DNA of 64,000 nt from Amborella trichopoda (taxonomy: Eukaryota > Streptophyta > Magnoliopsida > Amborellales > Amborellaceae). The translations under genes and the position numbers were made by a program. The stretch is taken from the NCBI RefSeq assembly GCF_000471905.2, contig NW_006499436.1, positions 4,914,957-4,978,956 on the forward strand. Direction: 5' to 3'. Below, piece after piece: positions 26,101 through 36,412 of the stretch (positions within the stretch are counted from its first letter, which is position 1; each line of letters opens with the position of its first letter). The notes under the pieces are model-generated. The model had not been told where the DNA came from. It worked only from the letters and a program-made list of their open reading frames with translations, and did no database searches.

Positions 26101-29100
26101 CGTAATATTAAGATATCGAAAGTGAAAGAAGCTTTGAAGAGTATGAAGATAGAAAAGACTTTAGGATCAGATGGTATCTCGATAGAGGTTTGAAAGTGCA
26201 TGTGGGAGATCGGCTTTAATTTGTTGACCAAGGTATTTAACTTTAACAAGGTGCTGAGAGCAAAGAAAATGCCAGATGAATAGAGGAAAAGTATTGTAGT
26301 AACTATTTACTTGAACAAATGAGATACAAGATTTTGTGAACTATCGAGGGATCAAACTTATGAGCCACACTAGGAGGCCGTGGGAAAGATAGGTTAAGCA
26401 ACGATTAAGGCATAAAATGAGTGTATTGGAAATCAATCTGGTTTTATGCTAGGAAGGTCAACAATTGAGGTCATTTTTTGACTTAGGCAACTGATCGAGA
26501 AGTTTAGGGTGACGGAAAAAGGCTTCCACACGGTCTTTTTATTGATATAGAGAAAGCTTATGATGGAGTACCTCGATATTTGATTTGATGGGTGTTGGAA
26601 AAGAAAGGAGTCTCCAGATACTACGTCGACTTGGTGAGAGATACATGTGAGGGAGTGCTAAGTAGTATGCGAACAACTAGTGGAGAGACGAATGAGTTTT
26701 CAGTGACAATAGGTCTACATCAAGGATCAGTGTTGAGCCCATACATTTTTGTCGTAGTTATGGACGACTTAACTTGGCACATACAAGATGAGGTACCATG
26801 GTGTATGTTGTTTGCGGATGGTATAGTTTTGATCGATGAGACTTGAAACGACGTCAACTCAAAATTGGAACTTTGGAGGGATGCTCTAAAATCTAGAGGT
26901 TTTAAAATTATTTGGAAAGAGATTAAGAGTATCTAGAATTCAAGTTTAGCAATAATAGGAGTAGAGATGAGGAAGTAGTTTAGATTGACGGCCAAGAAGT
27001 ACCAAAACGAACCCGTTTTCGGTATCTTGGGTCGATAATCTAGGAAAATAAAGAATTGAGGAAGATGTCGCACATAGAATTAGAGGGGCGGGGTTTTTTT
27101 TTTTGTGGGCTGGGATTTTTTGTTAGCTACTCACTTTATTTTTTTGTACATTTGCAGTACACTATGTAAAGGGATAATTTTATAACCCATTTTGTATAGG
27201 GTCTGATGACCTATTCTTTTTTACCAGGAGTGCCGTTTACTTAAGGTGCTCTTGGATTTACTTTAACCTCATTGTATTTATCCTTTTGATCAATACAAAA
27301 GTTAACGGTTATCAAAAAAAAAAAACATAGAATTAGAGTTGGGTGGGCGAAGTGGAGATGTGGAACCGGAGTTTTATGTAATCACTGCATGCTAATGAAG
27401 CTGAAGGGCAAGTTTTATAAGACAGTTGTGAGACCAATTTTGCTTTATAGGGGTTGAGTGGTTAAGAAACAACATACCTATAGGATGAGTATAGATGAGA
27501 TGAAGATGTTGAGACGGATGAGCGGCAAGACAAGAAGGGACTGAATTTAGAATGAATACATCTGAAAGAACTTAGGTGTGGCACCAATAGACGATAAGAT
27601 AAGAGAAAGTAGAATTAGGTGGGCTAATCATGTACAACGTAGACCCAGTACAACGCCTGTTAGGAGGTGCGAGTTGGTTCAAGTGGAAGGCTTCAAAAGG
27701 GCCAGGGGTAGGCCTAAATGACATGGTTGGAAGTAGTTAGAAAAAATATGGACTTAGGGCCTCAATGAGGGTATGGCCCTTGATAGAGTAGAATGGTGGA
27801 CCAGGATTCGTTTAGTCGACTCCAAATAGTTGAGAAAAGGTTATGAAGATGATGATTTATCCATGAAAGATGTAAGCTCAAATCTCTTAGAGATTAATTC
27901 ATATTTAAAAAATAGTGTAAACTATATTCACATTTGATAAAATAAGTATTTTAAGTCTATGGGACTATGTTGACATTTGAGTCCATGTGGGACCATATTT
28001 CTTTTTTGAGTACGTGAGAGAGAATAAGCATATATAGTACTTTTGATTTTTGACTCTCATGACAAATCGTCATTATCCGAACCTTATCCCTAGTATTTGG
28101 GGTTCGCTACACAAATCATGTTCCTCCATTCCACGCTATTAGGGGGTCATATCCTCAGTCAAACCAATAAGTCGCCTCATGACTTCCGTCCATGTCCTTT
28201 GGGGCTTTCCCCTTGCCCATATGACAAATATTATACCAAACGAAGTGCCATCATTTAATATTGTTTGTCTTGGCCTTTTGGGAATCCCATCATTTCTTTA
28301 GGCTGAGTTGTCTCTTACTTCTTTGTTTGGGATATCTATTATACTTGTAGAGTGAAAGCCACAATTGTTGTTGATGGTGTGGCGGTTTGTATTTTTAACA
28401 GAGTTGGACATCATGGGGTCAAAACCCCGTAATTCACGAGAATCATGAACTAAAAAACTTGGAACACAGAGTGTCCATAGTCAAGATATGCTTATTAACT
28501 GTGTCAATGCAGCGTGTTGACAAAATTTATTCCTTGACATGTATGGACTACGTGTCGGACCAGTGTTGAAGCGTGTCCTCGACATGTGTCTAAGTGTTGA
28601 CACACGGTACAAGAGCAAAATTGGAGTGTCTTGGTAACACTTGTTGTAGTTGGGGTTTTAAGTGATATTAGGTACATACGTTGTGACATTTTAAAAGAAA
28701 AAAAGAAAGTTAAGGCCGAAGTTTCTAAGTTTCTAAATTGTCAGACGTGTTATATCCTATTGCCACATGCGAGATCTACTAAAAAATGTCCATCACTTGC
28801 TTTCATTTTCTGATTCTGTGTTATTTTTTGTTTTGCTTATATGTGAACTTGTTGGTTCTAGGCCTTTTGGCATTTGGCCACATCCCATTTAAAAAAAAGA
28901 ATTTACCGGACCAAACCAGCCTTGTAGGCTCGGTTCCGATCTAACTGCTTCCGGTCCTATGTCCGGTTAACCGTTCCGGATCGATTTTTCGAACACTAAT
29001 AGAAAGTATATAAAGAATACAAGAAATGTACCAATGATGCATCAACACCTTTGGTACAGGTACGAGTTCAAGAGAGGCAGCGTCCTAGGAAGAAGCAAAA

Positions 29101-29239
29101 GGTAACAAAGAAGGCCAAAGGACGGGAGTGGATCTTAAAGAAGAAGGAGCAAATGAGGAAGAAGGAAAAATATGGGTACGGGGAAAACATCCCTCCAGAC
29201 ACGAAATACACAGGACGCAAACGAAAGGCACGCTTTTGA
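8200..29239 (+). CDS. 18S rRNA (guanine-N7)-methyltransferase, BUD23/RID2 family, nine exons
   Basis: This is the SAM-dependent methyltransferase of small-subunit ribosome biogenesis (yeast Bud23, human BUD23/WBSCR22, Arabidopsis RID2), which acts in the nucleus with its TRM112-type partner. Exons: 8200-8298, 8469-8544, 8714-8797, 8882-8937, 9744-9800, 13575-13624, 13726-13878, 16474-16606, 29060-29239. All introns are GT-AG and phases agree. The sum is 888 nt, 295 residues, close to the roughly 290 of plant homologues. The protein starts [17 protein letters not shown]. Motif I is [14 protein letters not shown], followed by [29 protein letters not shown] and [18 protein letters not shown]. 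An acidic stretch ([16 protein letters not shown]) precedes a basic tail ([17 protein letters not shown] ... RKRKARF) that looks like a nuclear or nucleolar signal. The frame is intact. The tail is encoded alone by exon 9 beyond a 12,453-bp intron full of transposons. Confidence 0.95.
9801..13574 (+). other. Intron 5 of BUD23 (3.8 kb)
   Basis: Non-coding. It holds the SINE at 12252-12340, a tRNA-box-B-like motif on the minus strand near 12010, and otherwise unremarkable T-rich intron sequence. No other gene was recognised. Intron 4 (8938-9743) and the shorter introns 1, 2, 3 and 6 (84-170 bp) hold nothing notable. Confidence 0.7.
12252..12340 (+). mobile_element. Short tRNA-like SINE with target-site duplication
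   Basis: The element begins GGGCTTGGGTCAAGGTGGTAG (box-A-like AAGGTGGTAG), has a box-B-like CAAGTTCCATTCC about 45 bases later, and ends in an A-run. Near-identical flanks lie before and after it: CATTATAGAATTAA at about 12232 and CATAATAGAATTAAG at 12341, each running on into AAAAT, so a target duplication of 18-20 bp. This is the structure of an RNA-polymerase-III retroposon. Confidence 0.65.
13879..16473 (+). other. Intron 7 of BUD23 (2.6 kb)
   Basis: Non-coding. 14640-14960 is GA-rich on the plus strand and explains a spurious minus-strand frame. 15122-15690 begins AGGGCTGTAAATGTG and has GGGTC-rich ends around a very AT-rich centre (15300-15560), like the small GGGTC elements elsewhere in the window. 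A frame at 16070-16423 has no recognisable similarity. Confidence 0.6.
16721..17717. mobile_element. Non-autonomous hAT element with 8-bp target duplication
   Basis: The ends are CAATGTTTAAAAA and TTTTCAAACGCTG (inverted, CA(A/G)YGTTTRAAAA). The 8-bp duplication TGCATGAC occurs at 16713-16720 and 17718-17725. Just inside each end are clusters of GCGCCTAGGCG-type palindromic motifs (16745-16790 and 17600-17700). There is no transposase frame in the 997 bp. The 8-bp duplication and CAxxG ends are standard for hAT. Confidence 0.88.
18866..19045. mobile_element. PIF/Harbinger-like terminal segment (candidate)
   Basis: TAA followed by GGGCCAGTTTGATAACTGG looks like a Tourist/PIF end with a TAA target site. 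TTTATCAAACTTGGAG near 19030 could be a partner end, or the true partner may be the CATGCTC-TAA end at 23257, which would make a 4.4-kb element with the hAT remains nested inside. The pairing is unresolved. Confidence 0.35.
19680..22330 (-). mobile_element. Degraded hAT transposon with transposase remains, minus strand
   Basis: Both edges carry CGCCTAGGCG-type clusters (19690-19770 and 22190-22320) like the hAT element at 16721. Minus-strand frames between them resemble a plant hAT transposase. 21144-21401 has [20 protein letters not shown], the conserved segment before the catalytic core. 20912-21217 has [12 protein letters not shown] and [20 protein letters not shown] from the C-terminal dimerisation region. 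An acidic tail is encoded near 20180-20330. The segment between these blocks is too short for a full core, and stops and shifts interrupt it, so it is a deleted copy. It could have supplied transposase to the 16721 element in the past. Confidence 0.7.
22392..23257. mobile_element. PIF/Harbinger-like or related TIR element (866 bp)
   Basis: The left end GAGCATGTTAAAATCACTGG matches the inverted right end, which reads GAGCATGTTCGACAACTGG on the minus strand. Flanking triplets are CAA and TAA, close to the TWA target of PIF/Harbinger but imperfect. The interior has an AG-rich tract (22800-23020) of tandem GGGTAGAGAGAGAGA-type units and no transposase. Confidence 0.4.
23800..24000. repeat. GTGTCG-rich repeat segment
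   Basis: Repeated GTGTCGGTGTCCGACATGG and GGGTGTCGTGTC motifs in both orientations. A related segment is at 28480-28640 (GTGTCGGACCAGTG, GACATGTGTC). It is probably the end region of a small TIR element, but no ends or target duplications were found. Confidence 0.4.
24640..27865 (+). mobile_element. RTE-type LINE, degraded, sense orientation inside BUD23 intron 8
   Basis: The endonuclease start [20 protein letters not shown] is at 24830-24890, a hallmark of plant RTE elements, and GGDLNGHI follows near 25235. The RT domain follows: motif A as [12 protein letters not shown] near 26545, motif B as [15 protein letters not shown] near 26710-26750, and motif C as [10 protein letters not shown] near 26808, where the second catalytic Asp of FADD is Gly. 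The RTE C-terminus ([48 protein letters not shown]) runs to 27850. Many stops and shifts occur and no full frame remains. A 239-bp L1 tail interrupts it at 27086. The leader upstream to 24640 looks like RTE 5' sequence. Confidence 0.88.
27086..27324 (+). mobile_element. 5'-truncated L1 tail inserted in the RTE LINE, with 14-bp target duplication
   Basis: The insert ends TTGATCAATACAAAAG...TTATC followed by a run of A, the usual plant L1 3' end. The target sequence ACATAGAATTAGAG stands at 27072-27085 and again at 27325-27338. Removing the insert restores the continuous RTE segment [11 protein letters not shown]. The insertion is therefore younger than the RTE copy. Confidence 0.9.
28060..28310 (-). 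mobile_element. RTE LINE 3' tail, minus strand
   Basis: Read on the minus strand this gives the terminal RTE segment ([15 protein letters not shown]...-like, from the usual VADPTWLGQGYDD tail), with plus-strand landmarks CCTTATCCCTAGTATTTGGG and CCATTCCACGCTATTAGGG. It is a 250-bp tail with no RT left. Confidence 0.65.
28905..28999. repeat. CGGTTCCGG-rich end of a small hAT-like element
   Basis: GCTCGGTTCCGATC, CCGGTTAACCG and CGGATCGATTTTTCGAACACT lie just before exon 9 of the methyltransferase gene. CGGTTCC/TTTTCGAACACTG ends belong to small plant hAT derivatives. The left end was not found. Confidence 0.35.
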
Positions 29240-31460
29240 GCCATTTATTGAAGTCCAATGAACCATCAAATTGAGGTGACTGTGAAGCCTAACCGTCAAG
29301 TGTTTTGAAAAGACAATGAAAATTGTTGTCCAATCTTTACTTGGTATAACTTGGGACTCGCTTGAATTTACTTTTCTAAGTGGGTAGTCCCACGTAAATA
29401 CCACTAGACTAGCCTGAGTCTCAATCTTGGGCCTTTATAATGTTTTTGCCATAGACTAACCGAGTTTCAATGATACATGGTTGGGTCGAAGCGCTTGACT
29501 CAAACTCAGTACCCTGGACAGGCCCTACCTGAGTCTGGGTTTTAAAACACTGTTACAGTCCATTGTGGTTGTCACTGTCCGATTAAATTATGGACAGTGG
29601 TGTCGAGAGAGTGGAACTCACAAGAACAAAGCATATGACCCCCACAGGTGGTCTCCACTCTCTTGATGACCCCAGTGAACTACGATATGCTTTTATTTCA
29701 CAAAGAACGTTATATAATTTCGAACTAAGGCAAAATTTGGAAAATTTTCTTTTACAGATGCTTCAATTAACGCAAGTTCATTTACGCACTGAACCCTTCC
29801 TTGGCAATGGTTATGGTGAGCCAAAGGTGTATATTTATTCCTCTATTGCAGTATCAATTTTGGAAATCAATCTGAGGTGGATGGACCTTCACACCACTTG
29901 GGTATGGTGCTCAAATCTCTCTACTTTGGATCCCATGACAGGTTTTTGGGGTTTCTGCAGTTGAGGTTGAGAGAGAGAGAGAGAGGCTTGCTGACTTGAT
30001 ATTCAATCATTGAGTGTATTTTAATTTCTGCTTTGGCTGTGGGCGGTGCATATCCTTTGGTCTTCTGGTCCCTTTTGTGCCAAAGCAGTGGGCGGTGCGT
30101 TTCCCTTGTTCTTCTGGTCCCTTTTGTGCCTAGAGGGCTAGACATTATTAGTAGGAAACATTATGTGGATGTCTATCTCTTCCCTTTAATGTTTTTTATG
30201 TTTACAATATCACTTGTCTCATAGGCATTTATGAGTTTATAGGTATTTTGGACGTTTTTCTTTGCTTTGAAGATGAGGGGGTTGTTGAAGTTTCTTGGAA
30301 CCCTAGTCAAAATGACCCTTGGGTATTGCTTTTTTTTCTCCCCCCCCTTTTTGAATCTGACAGTTGAAGTTTTTTGGAACCCTAGGATATTGCTTTTTTT
30401 TCTCTCCCCCCTTTCTTGAATGTGACTCTTGGGTATTTCATCTTATGAACATGCACTGAACTTGGGAATGTTACCTTCATTTGTGGATCGCTTCCCAACA
30501 ATTAATAATTGCATAGTTATTTTATGTATACGGTCGGACATTTCATGAAAATATTGAGAACTTCGGAAAAAAGAGGTGGTCTGCTGAAGGTGTTATTTAT
30601 TTCCAATTCCTTCAGTTTGCAAATTAGGTTGTTTTGGTTCTCTTTTCAATTCAGGTTTTTATTATGGAAGTACGCTCAAAATTTGGGCATTTTAGTTTTC
30701 TTCGAGTTTCATTTTTCATAACCCTAGGGGCGCACTAGGTCCTTATTGTAGATTTCTTGTGATGTGAGGTCCTTTTTGGGAGAGAATTGGGGAATTCTTT
30801 TAAATTAAATTGTGTTTCTGAATTTGATATTTGATTATGAGGTGGGTCTTTTTAACGTTGATTTGGTAGGTCATTAATTTAGATGCCTTTCCTTCTTCAG
30901 CATTGGCGTAGATGGTGGTTTGCCTTGATAGAGAAAGATCTGGTGCCCTTTATTTATTAAAGTTAGACGAGTTGGTGCCACGAATATATCGGGTTTAAGT
31001 ATTTGAAAATATATTAGAGGTGTGAAAAACACGCAGACCTTTCCCTTCCAAAGGTTCCCACTTTTTTTTTTTTTTCTGATGTTAATGGTAAGAGCATTTT
31101 CACTCCATTAGGGTTGAACACGTATTTGTGATTGGGTGTGCGATTGGGTATGTTATGCAATCACATATTCGATTCAGAATCGCCTAAGTCAGATTGGGAT
31201 TAGGAGGGGGTGATTCGATGACTGTGGGCCCAATTTTGATTTTTAAATACATTTAAAACATGCAGAGAATTTGTGGAGTCTATGCTACAAGATTTACTAT
31301 TGATTTGTTATGCAAAAGCTACGGTTGGAGTGTCCGTTTTGAATGACGGATGGTGGATGGGAACCGTTACGCCAATTGGCTGATAATGACAAGATCATTT
31401 CAGCTTCACCATTCGTATTATATTTATATAGAGAACCGTTTACTACTGGTATGGTGTGAC
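29240..31460. other. Downstream flank of BUD23, no gene recognised
   Basis: It contains two local duplications: a 45-50 bp unit with TTCTGGTCCCTTTTGTGCC at about 30058 and 30109, and an approximately 75-bp unit with GTTGAAGTTTCTTGGAACCC at 30283 and 30365. A GA run lies at 29970-29986. An open frame at 29590-29964 has no recognisable similarity, and the usual intergenic composition argues against it. A right end of a hAT-like element (GGTTTTAAAACACTG) lies near 29553. Confidence 0.5.
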
Positions 31461-31465
31461 AGCTT

Positions 31466-31600
31466 AGGGGTGTGAATGGGTCGTTCCAAGTCTGAATCGA
31501 CCACAACTAGGACCCGACCGGACTGGGTCCAGCTAGGACCCAGACCTGACTAGGATGGTTGTTGGGTCATCCAACCAGCTGGGTTGGATTGGGTCCCTAT
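31466..31600. repeat. GGGTC-rich small element end
   Basis: AGGGGTGTGAATGGGTCG followed by repeated GACCCGAC/GGGTCC motifs. This is the same kind of element as at 35368-35600 and 40441-40637, whose ends read AGGGGTGGCAATGG. Confidence 0.45.
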
Positions 31601-31641
31601 CTAAATAAAAGAAAATTGGATTTTATTTTAGAATATTTACA

Positions 31642-31860
31642 AGTTTATATAAAGTTGACACATTAAAATGTAAAATTAAGGTGCATCTCTAGAATCATTC
31701 GAAAAAAATTGTTTTGATAGAATAACGTTTAATTGATCATCTTGACATCTCAACATCAAGATATATAAATATGAAAAAGATATATAAATATGAAAAACAA
31801 AAAAAGATATTTCAAGTCTTAAAAAAGTATATAGGTTGCAACCTTGTGCAAGCCATACCC
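31642..31860 (+). mobile_element. Palindrome-end MITE, copy 3 (internally deleted, plus)
   Basis: It begins AGTTTATATAAAGTTG, has the core ATCTTGACATCTCAACATCAAG, and ends GGTTGCAACCTTGTGCAAGCC-ATACCC. The flanks ATATTTACA (31633-31641) and ATATTTATA (31861-31869) match at 8 of 9 positions as a 9-bp target duplication. At 219 bp it is about 55% of full length. Confidence 0.7.
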
Positions 31861-31872
31861 ATATTTATATAT

Positions 31873-32233
31873 GGCAAAAGTTTATATAGAGTTTCCGCTC
31901 CAAACAATCAAATTAAAGCCCACCTCAAAAATTTCACTAGAAGAGGTTGTTTTGATGTCCAAATATTCTCAAATTGGTCATCTTGACATCAAGATGTGTG
32001 GACATGAGAAAAAAATGGATTTCAAATTTTGGTAATAGTGCAGCTTGTAACGTATTTTTGGACCGTCATTTTTTAAGATTTTCAAGTTTTTATATATTTG
32101 TTCAATTTGCACTATTTTTGAAGCTTTAAGTTTTATAATTAAAGATGAAAATATACTTTAAGGCTATCACAAATATTTTCAGTATTGAAACCACATTTTG
32201 TGACGCTATTTGAAGGTGTGCTTTACTTTGATT
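31873..32233 (+). mobile_element. Palindrome-end MITE, copy 4 (AGAGCC subfamily, 3' end lost)
   Basis: It starts GGCAAAAGTTTATATAGAG and continues CAAACAATCAAATTAAAGCC and the core CATCTTGACATCAAGATG. It runs parallel to the 39981 and 52798 copies until TTACTTTGATT, where an (AT)n tract replaces the terminal 30 bp. Confidence 0.75.
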
Positions 32234-32341
32234 ATATATATATATATATATAGGGCCAGGTCAACCTTGATCTATATCCAACCTGACCTGATAAGGGTTA
32301 AGATGGACCTAAGCCCAGAGTAGGTGTAGGTTATTTGGACC

Positions 32342-33384
32342 CATAGTTAGCAAGTTTGTTTAAAACATGATTTTTTCAAAAACTTTCTGATTTTTTGAAA
32401 TACGTTTAGAACTCCGAGTTTTTTAAAAGATCTTAAAAAAAATCACGTTGTTTTAATGGAACCAATATAAATATGTATTTTATCTTTGTTTCAAAAAAAA
32501 TTTATTTCTTCATTAACTTAATATTATTGAATTTTGGTTTAAAGATGAGTACATTAATAGTGGGAGTAATCCATCAAAAATTTCACCAATGAGATCCCTT
32601 TAAAAAAGTGCACAAAACAGTACAAGCAATATATTCCTAAAAAAAAAAATAATTAGAACAATCATATATCTTAAAATAATGGGCAGAATTAGAAAAAGAG
32701 TGACTGATAGTTTTTTTTTTCCTTGAAACCCGAAGAGTTCGTATAAAGATCAAGAAATAGTACTAAAAATTTAGGTAGCGAGGAATTCAGTGCAAGATTC
32801 AAAATTTTGTCAAGCATTTTGTTGTTATATTTATGCATATAGAAGTTTGATTAATTTCAGATTTTATTTTTGTATTTTATTGGTATATATAATATAACAT
32901 TTTGGATGGACAAATGTTTTACATATTTAGGTCTTTGTAGTTTCTTTTAATTAGCTGCAATCCTATATTGAGGGTGTTTTATGTTTTTTTTTTCTTTAAA
33001 AAATAATCATCTACCTTGATTCACAGTTCTTGTTATTTGCTAATTAGTTCTTATGTTTAGTATTGTTATTGTTGCTTCATATTGTTCTATCCCAAAAAAT
33101 ATATGATATGTTGTGCGATATGACAACAGAGTAAGCATTGTTGCTAGATTTTGTGAAAATGTCAACAAAAAATTGTTAAGTGTTACTTTATTGACATTAA
33201 TAAGGCTATAAAATTATTGTTTAATGGCTTTAGTACTTTTGAACCAAATCTGAAATATTCACGATTCTATAGCTTACTCTATTTTTTGGCAATCCATATT
33301 TTTTACCTGATTTTTTTCTCTGATTTTTTGAAATAAAACCGATTTACTATTGATGTTTTATTATTCCCCGAATTGCTAACTATG
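32342..33384. mobile_element. Non-autonomous hAT element with perfect 12-bp TIRs and 8-bp target duplication
   Basis: The left end CATAGTTAGCAA and right end TTGCTAACTATG are exact inverted repeats. TTTGGACC is duplicated at 32334-32341 and 33385-33392. The 1043-bp interior is AT-rich and has no transposase frame; TTTTTTGAAAT-type motifs occur near both ends in opposite orientation. It is inserted in a GGGTC-rich element (32255-32341 and 33385-33480), which it splits. Confidence 0.9.
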
Positions 33385-34107
33385 TTTGGACCCAAGCATG
33401 AGCCATTGGGTCAAATATTTGGGAACGGATTCAGGCCCATGTCAAGTCCTCTCAATCCAATTTTTAAGTAATTCAGTGAAGATGAAGAGTCCCTGCCCGT
33501 TTTTTAATTTTGTTTTGTTTTTTTTAAAAAATTATAAGAATAAAAGTCTAGACCTTAGTTGGGCACCCCAAACCCAAACCCCTTCTCAACCCTGTTGTTT
33601 GTATATATAAAAACATGCTAATGTGGAGAGAGGAAAAAAACAAAAAGACAACCACCAAATCGCTATCATATGAGAGAGAGAGAGAGAGTATTTGTGGTAT
33701 GGTGTGGTTGTAAGAGATTAATATCAATGGGGATACTGTGGGCGAATGTAAAATCTTCCAAATCTTTCCAAGGAGAAGTTGAGAACGGGTGGGAGTGCCA
33801 TATTACCTACTCCAACCCCACCACCACCTACAACTCATGACCCACACAAAAACGTGTTAGGAGGATTTTTTTTGCTTAAGTATGTTTAGGAGTTTTTTTT
33901 CGTTTGATTTGAAATTCTTCATATTATCCTTTCTCATCTGATTTGAAATGCTTGAGATTGTCTTTTTCTTGGCTAAAATAGAATTTTAAACGGGCTCATG
34001 GCCAGGTGGTCAGGGTGGTAGGGTGTCAGGGGCAATCATATGGACTCAGACCCATATGGGTCGAGTCCAAGTCATATGAAATTGTAGATTGTCCACATAT
34101 ATATATG

Positions 34108-34505
34108 AAAAAAGTTTATATAAAGTTGCAGCTTTAAAATGTAGAATTAAAGATGCACCTCAAAAACCGATTGGAAAAGGTTGTTTTAATTTTAAAAAAC
34201 TTTTTAATCGATCATCTTGACATTGAGATGTATGAATATAAAAAAAAAAAAGAAAAGATTTTGAGTCCTAAATATAGTGCATCTTGCAACACATTATCTA
34301 AACCGTCCATTTTCAAGATTTTCATATGTTTATAGATCTACTTGGTTTTAATTATTTTTGGAGTTTAAAATCTTATAATTAGATATGAAAATAGATTTTC
34401 AGATAATCCTAAGAATTTCTTACACCAAAATTACATGTTATTATAAAATTTGGAGGTGGACCTTAATTGGATTGTTTAAGGTTGCAACCTTATAGAAACC
34501 ACACC
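34108..34505 (+). mobile_element. Palindrome-end MITE, copy 5 (AAGGTTGCAACCTT subfamily, plus)
   Basis: It starts AAAAAAGTTTATATAAAG and ends AAGGTTGCAACCTTATAG followed by AAACCACACC, with the core CATCTTGACATTGAGATG. The flanking 9-mers ATATATATG at 34099-34107 and 34506-34514 are identical, although low in complexity. It is one of the fullest copies (398 bp). Confidence 0.85.
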
Positions 34506-34523
34506 ATATATATGTATATTACT

Positions 34524-34558
34524 GGGTCGGGTCGGGTCGGGTCGGGTCGGGTCGGGCC
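34524..34558 (+). repeat. (GGTCG)n pentanucleotide array
   Basis: Six consecutive GGTCG units, followed by a GGGTC-rich element segment (34558-34620). It is most likely an expansion inside a GGGTC element end. Confidence 0.8.
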
Positions 34559-35367
34559 ATGCCCTTTGGACCTGGACACGAGCTCAAACCTGATTCAGAT
34601 CAACCCACAGACCAAAACATAACGTCTTGAGTTCCATTCTTGCGACGGGTAGTAGATCCTATCCACACTGAACTACAAAAAAAGAAAAATTGATGATAGA
34701 ATTTTGAAAAGGTATGATTTTGAGCTTAAAAATTGCTCCTAATCAAACCTCTCATATTGACTTGGGAGCAATCACTTAAAGAAGGTGGTTTGGTCATTTA
34801 TGATTGAGGAACACTAGATCAGCCGATTTTTTATATTTTCTATTTTTTTTTTTTATCCATAAATGTCTGTCATAATTAGTCCCTGGTGATGAAGGGTCTG
34901 ATTAAATTCTCAAAACCCTAGTATCAAGAATTCAAAAAAAAAAAATTCCGTCTGTTTTTGGACAATAGACCACCTTAGAGCTTTAGACCAGACAATCTTT
35001 TCCCATAAAGTAATGTCCACTTCTTAAAACATTCAAAATAAAAAAAAGTGCCTAGTTTTCTTGTTACTATTTTTGCGGTTTAGGTTTTATACTAAGTTTT
35101 GAGACTCGGTCCATGCTCCAAGTTTCTCTCTCTAAAAGATTAAGTTGGTTCAACGGTAGGCGTCCTATCTATCATTGTGAGAGCCAGGCTGCTATCATTC
35201 ATGGGAACCAGAGTTTTATAACCTTTGGAAATATCATAGAGAAAAGAAAATGTGACCCCAAATGTTCGACATTTTTTTATGTTTTTAATGAATTATGTTG
35301 ATCAAGATAGAATTGAAATCATCTTCATCAACTCAACCTTCGAAAAAATCCGAAGACGGGAGAGAAA

Positions 35368-35600
35368 TAGGGCGGGCAACTGGTCAAGCCTAGGGGGGCC
35401 AGCCCTAGCCCTAGCTTGACACTATTTTCCTAAGACCCAAGCTAGGCTGGACGAGGCTGTGTAGGTAAAATTAAAGAAAAACAATACAAAAAGACGAAAA
35501 AGTAAAGGTCATGCCGAGAAAAACTGGGCGAGCCTCCTCTTGGCTTGGCCCAAACCCAGCCCTCAGGCCACATTTTGTAGCCACCCAGCCCATTGCCACC
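35368..35600. mobile_element. Small GGGTC/AGCCC-rich TIR element (hAT-like, candidate)
   Basis: The left end AGGGCGGGCAACTGG and right end CCAGCCCATTGCCACCCC form imperfect inverted repeats. The interior is short and non-coding. No target duplication was resolved. Confidence 0.45.
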
Positions 35601-36412
35601 CCGTGTGATGGAGGTAGTAGGATAGCTACTCCTAGCAGGGAGGTTGAGCCGTGGTGGGGTCTCTTAAAATCTAATAACACTATTGTGTTTGTGGCTTTGG
35701 TTTCATAAGTAGTTCCATATTTCTTTCATGGATTATGGAGGTGAGGGTAAGAGGTGCAACAATTACATGCAAAAATGGTCCACATTAAAACATCAAAAAT
35801 CAAAGAGAAAATATCGGTTAAAAAGTATTAAACTATTTTAAGAAAAAAAAACTGAGGGAAACTTATCAAATTATCTATAAGAGATTAAAAATTTATTACT
35901 TTGCCTATATTTTTTTGGTTTAATTTCGAAATACCTATAGAAAAACACAGTCTTGAGTTGGAGTTGTCACAAACAGGCAAAATATTAAATGTTTTAATGT
36001 GTATTTTGAGAAATTTCCCAAAAACTGATGAGAAGGTTAAAAAAAAAAAAAAAATTCAGATCAACTTTTAGAAGACATTTTATTTACTTACATCTTATCT
36101 TATTAAAAAAATGCATTAAGTGCGCTATTTAGAGTTTTGAATTCTGAACAAGTATGGACATTTTGATAATATGACTATTTAAATGACTCAATTAAATCGC
36201 CTGAATACTCTTGTTTGGTCAATATTCTAAACCTAGAACACGGTTTCCATTACAGTTTTTCGGGATCTGGAAACAAGAATAAGCCATGGTATTTAAGTGG
36301 GGCTAAATTTTTGAAAAATACACTTGGTTTCAAACCAAACCTGAAATTAAAATTTTCTAATGAAAATATGTTCCATGTTTGGAAACCGGAACAAACATGG
36401 GTATTCAGGTAA

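Larger units (their letters stand above)
16607..29059 (+). other. Intron 8 of BUD23 (12.5 kb), transposon-filled
   Basis: The donor CAAACA|GTAAGT and acceptor TTTGGTACAG|GTACGAG are good, and the reading frame joins exactly (ACA|GTA). The intron contains a hAT element, hAT transposase remains, a PIF-like element, an RTE LINE with an L1 inside it, and an RTE tail in opposite orientation. Unspliced transcripts would read 30 codons into the intron and stop at 16696, giving a product without the basic tail. Confidence 0.85.

Noticed and set aside
29590-29964. A 124-codon plus-strand frame downstream of BUD23
   Set aside because: It has no recognisable domain, no supporting splice context and no conserved pattern; a chance frame is more likely.
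34524-34558. Possible interstitial telomere repeat
   Set aside because: The unit is GGTCG, not TTTAGGG, and only six units sit inside a GGGTC-rich element.
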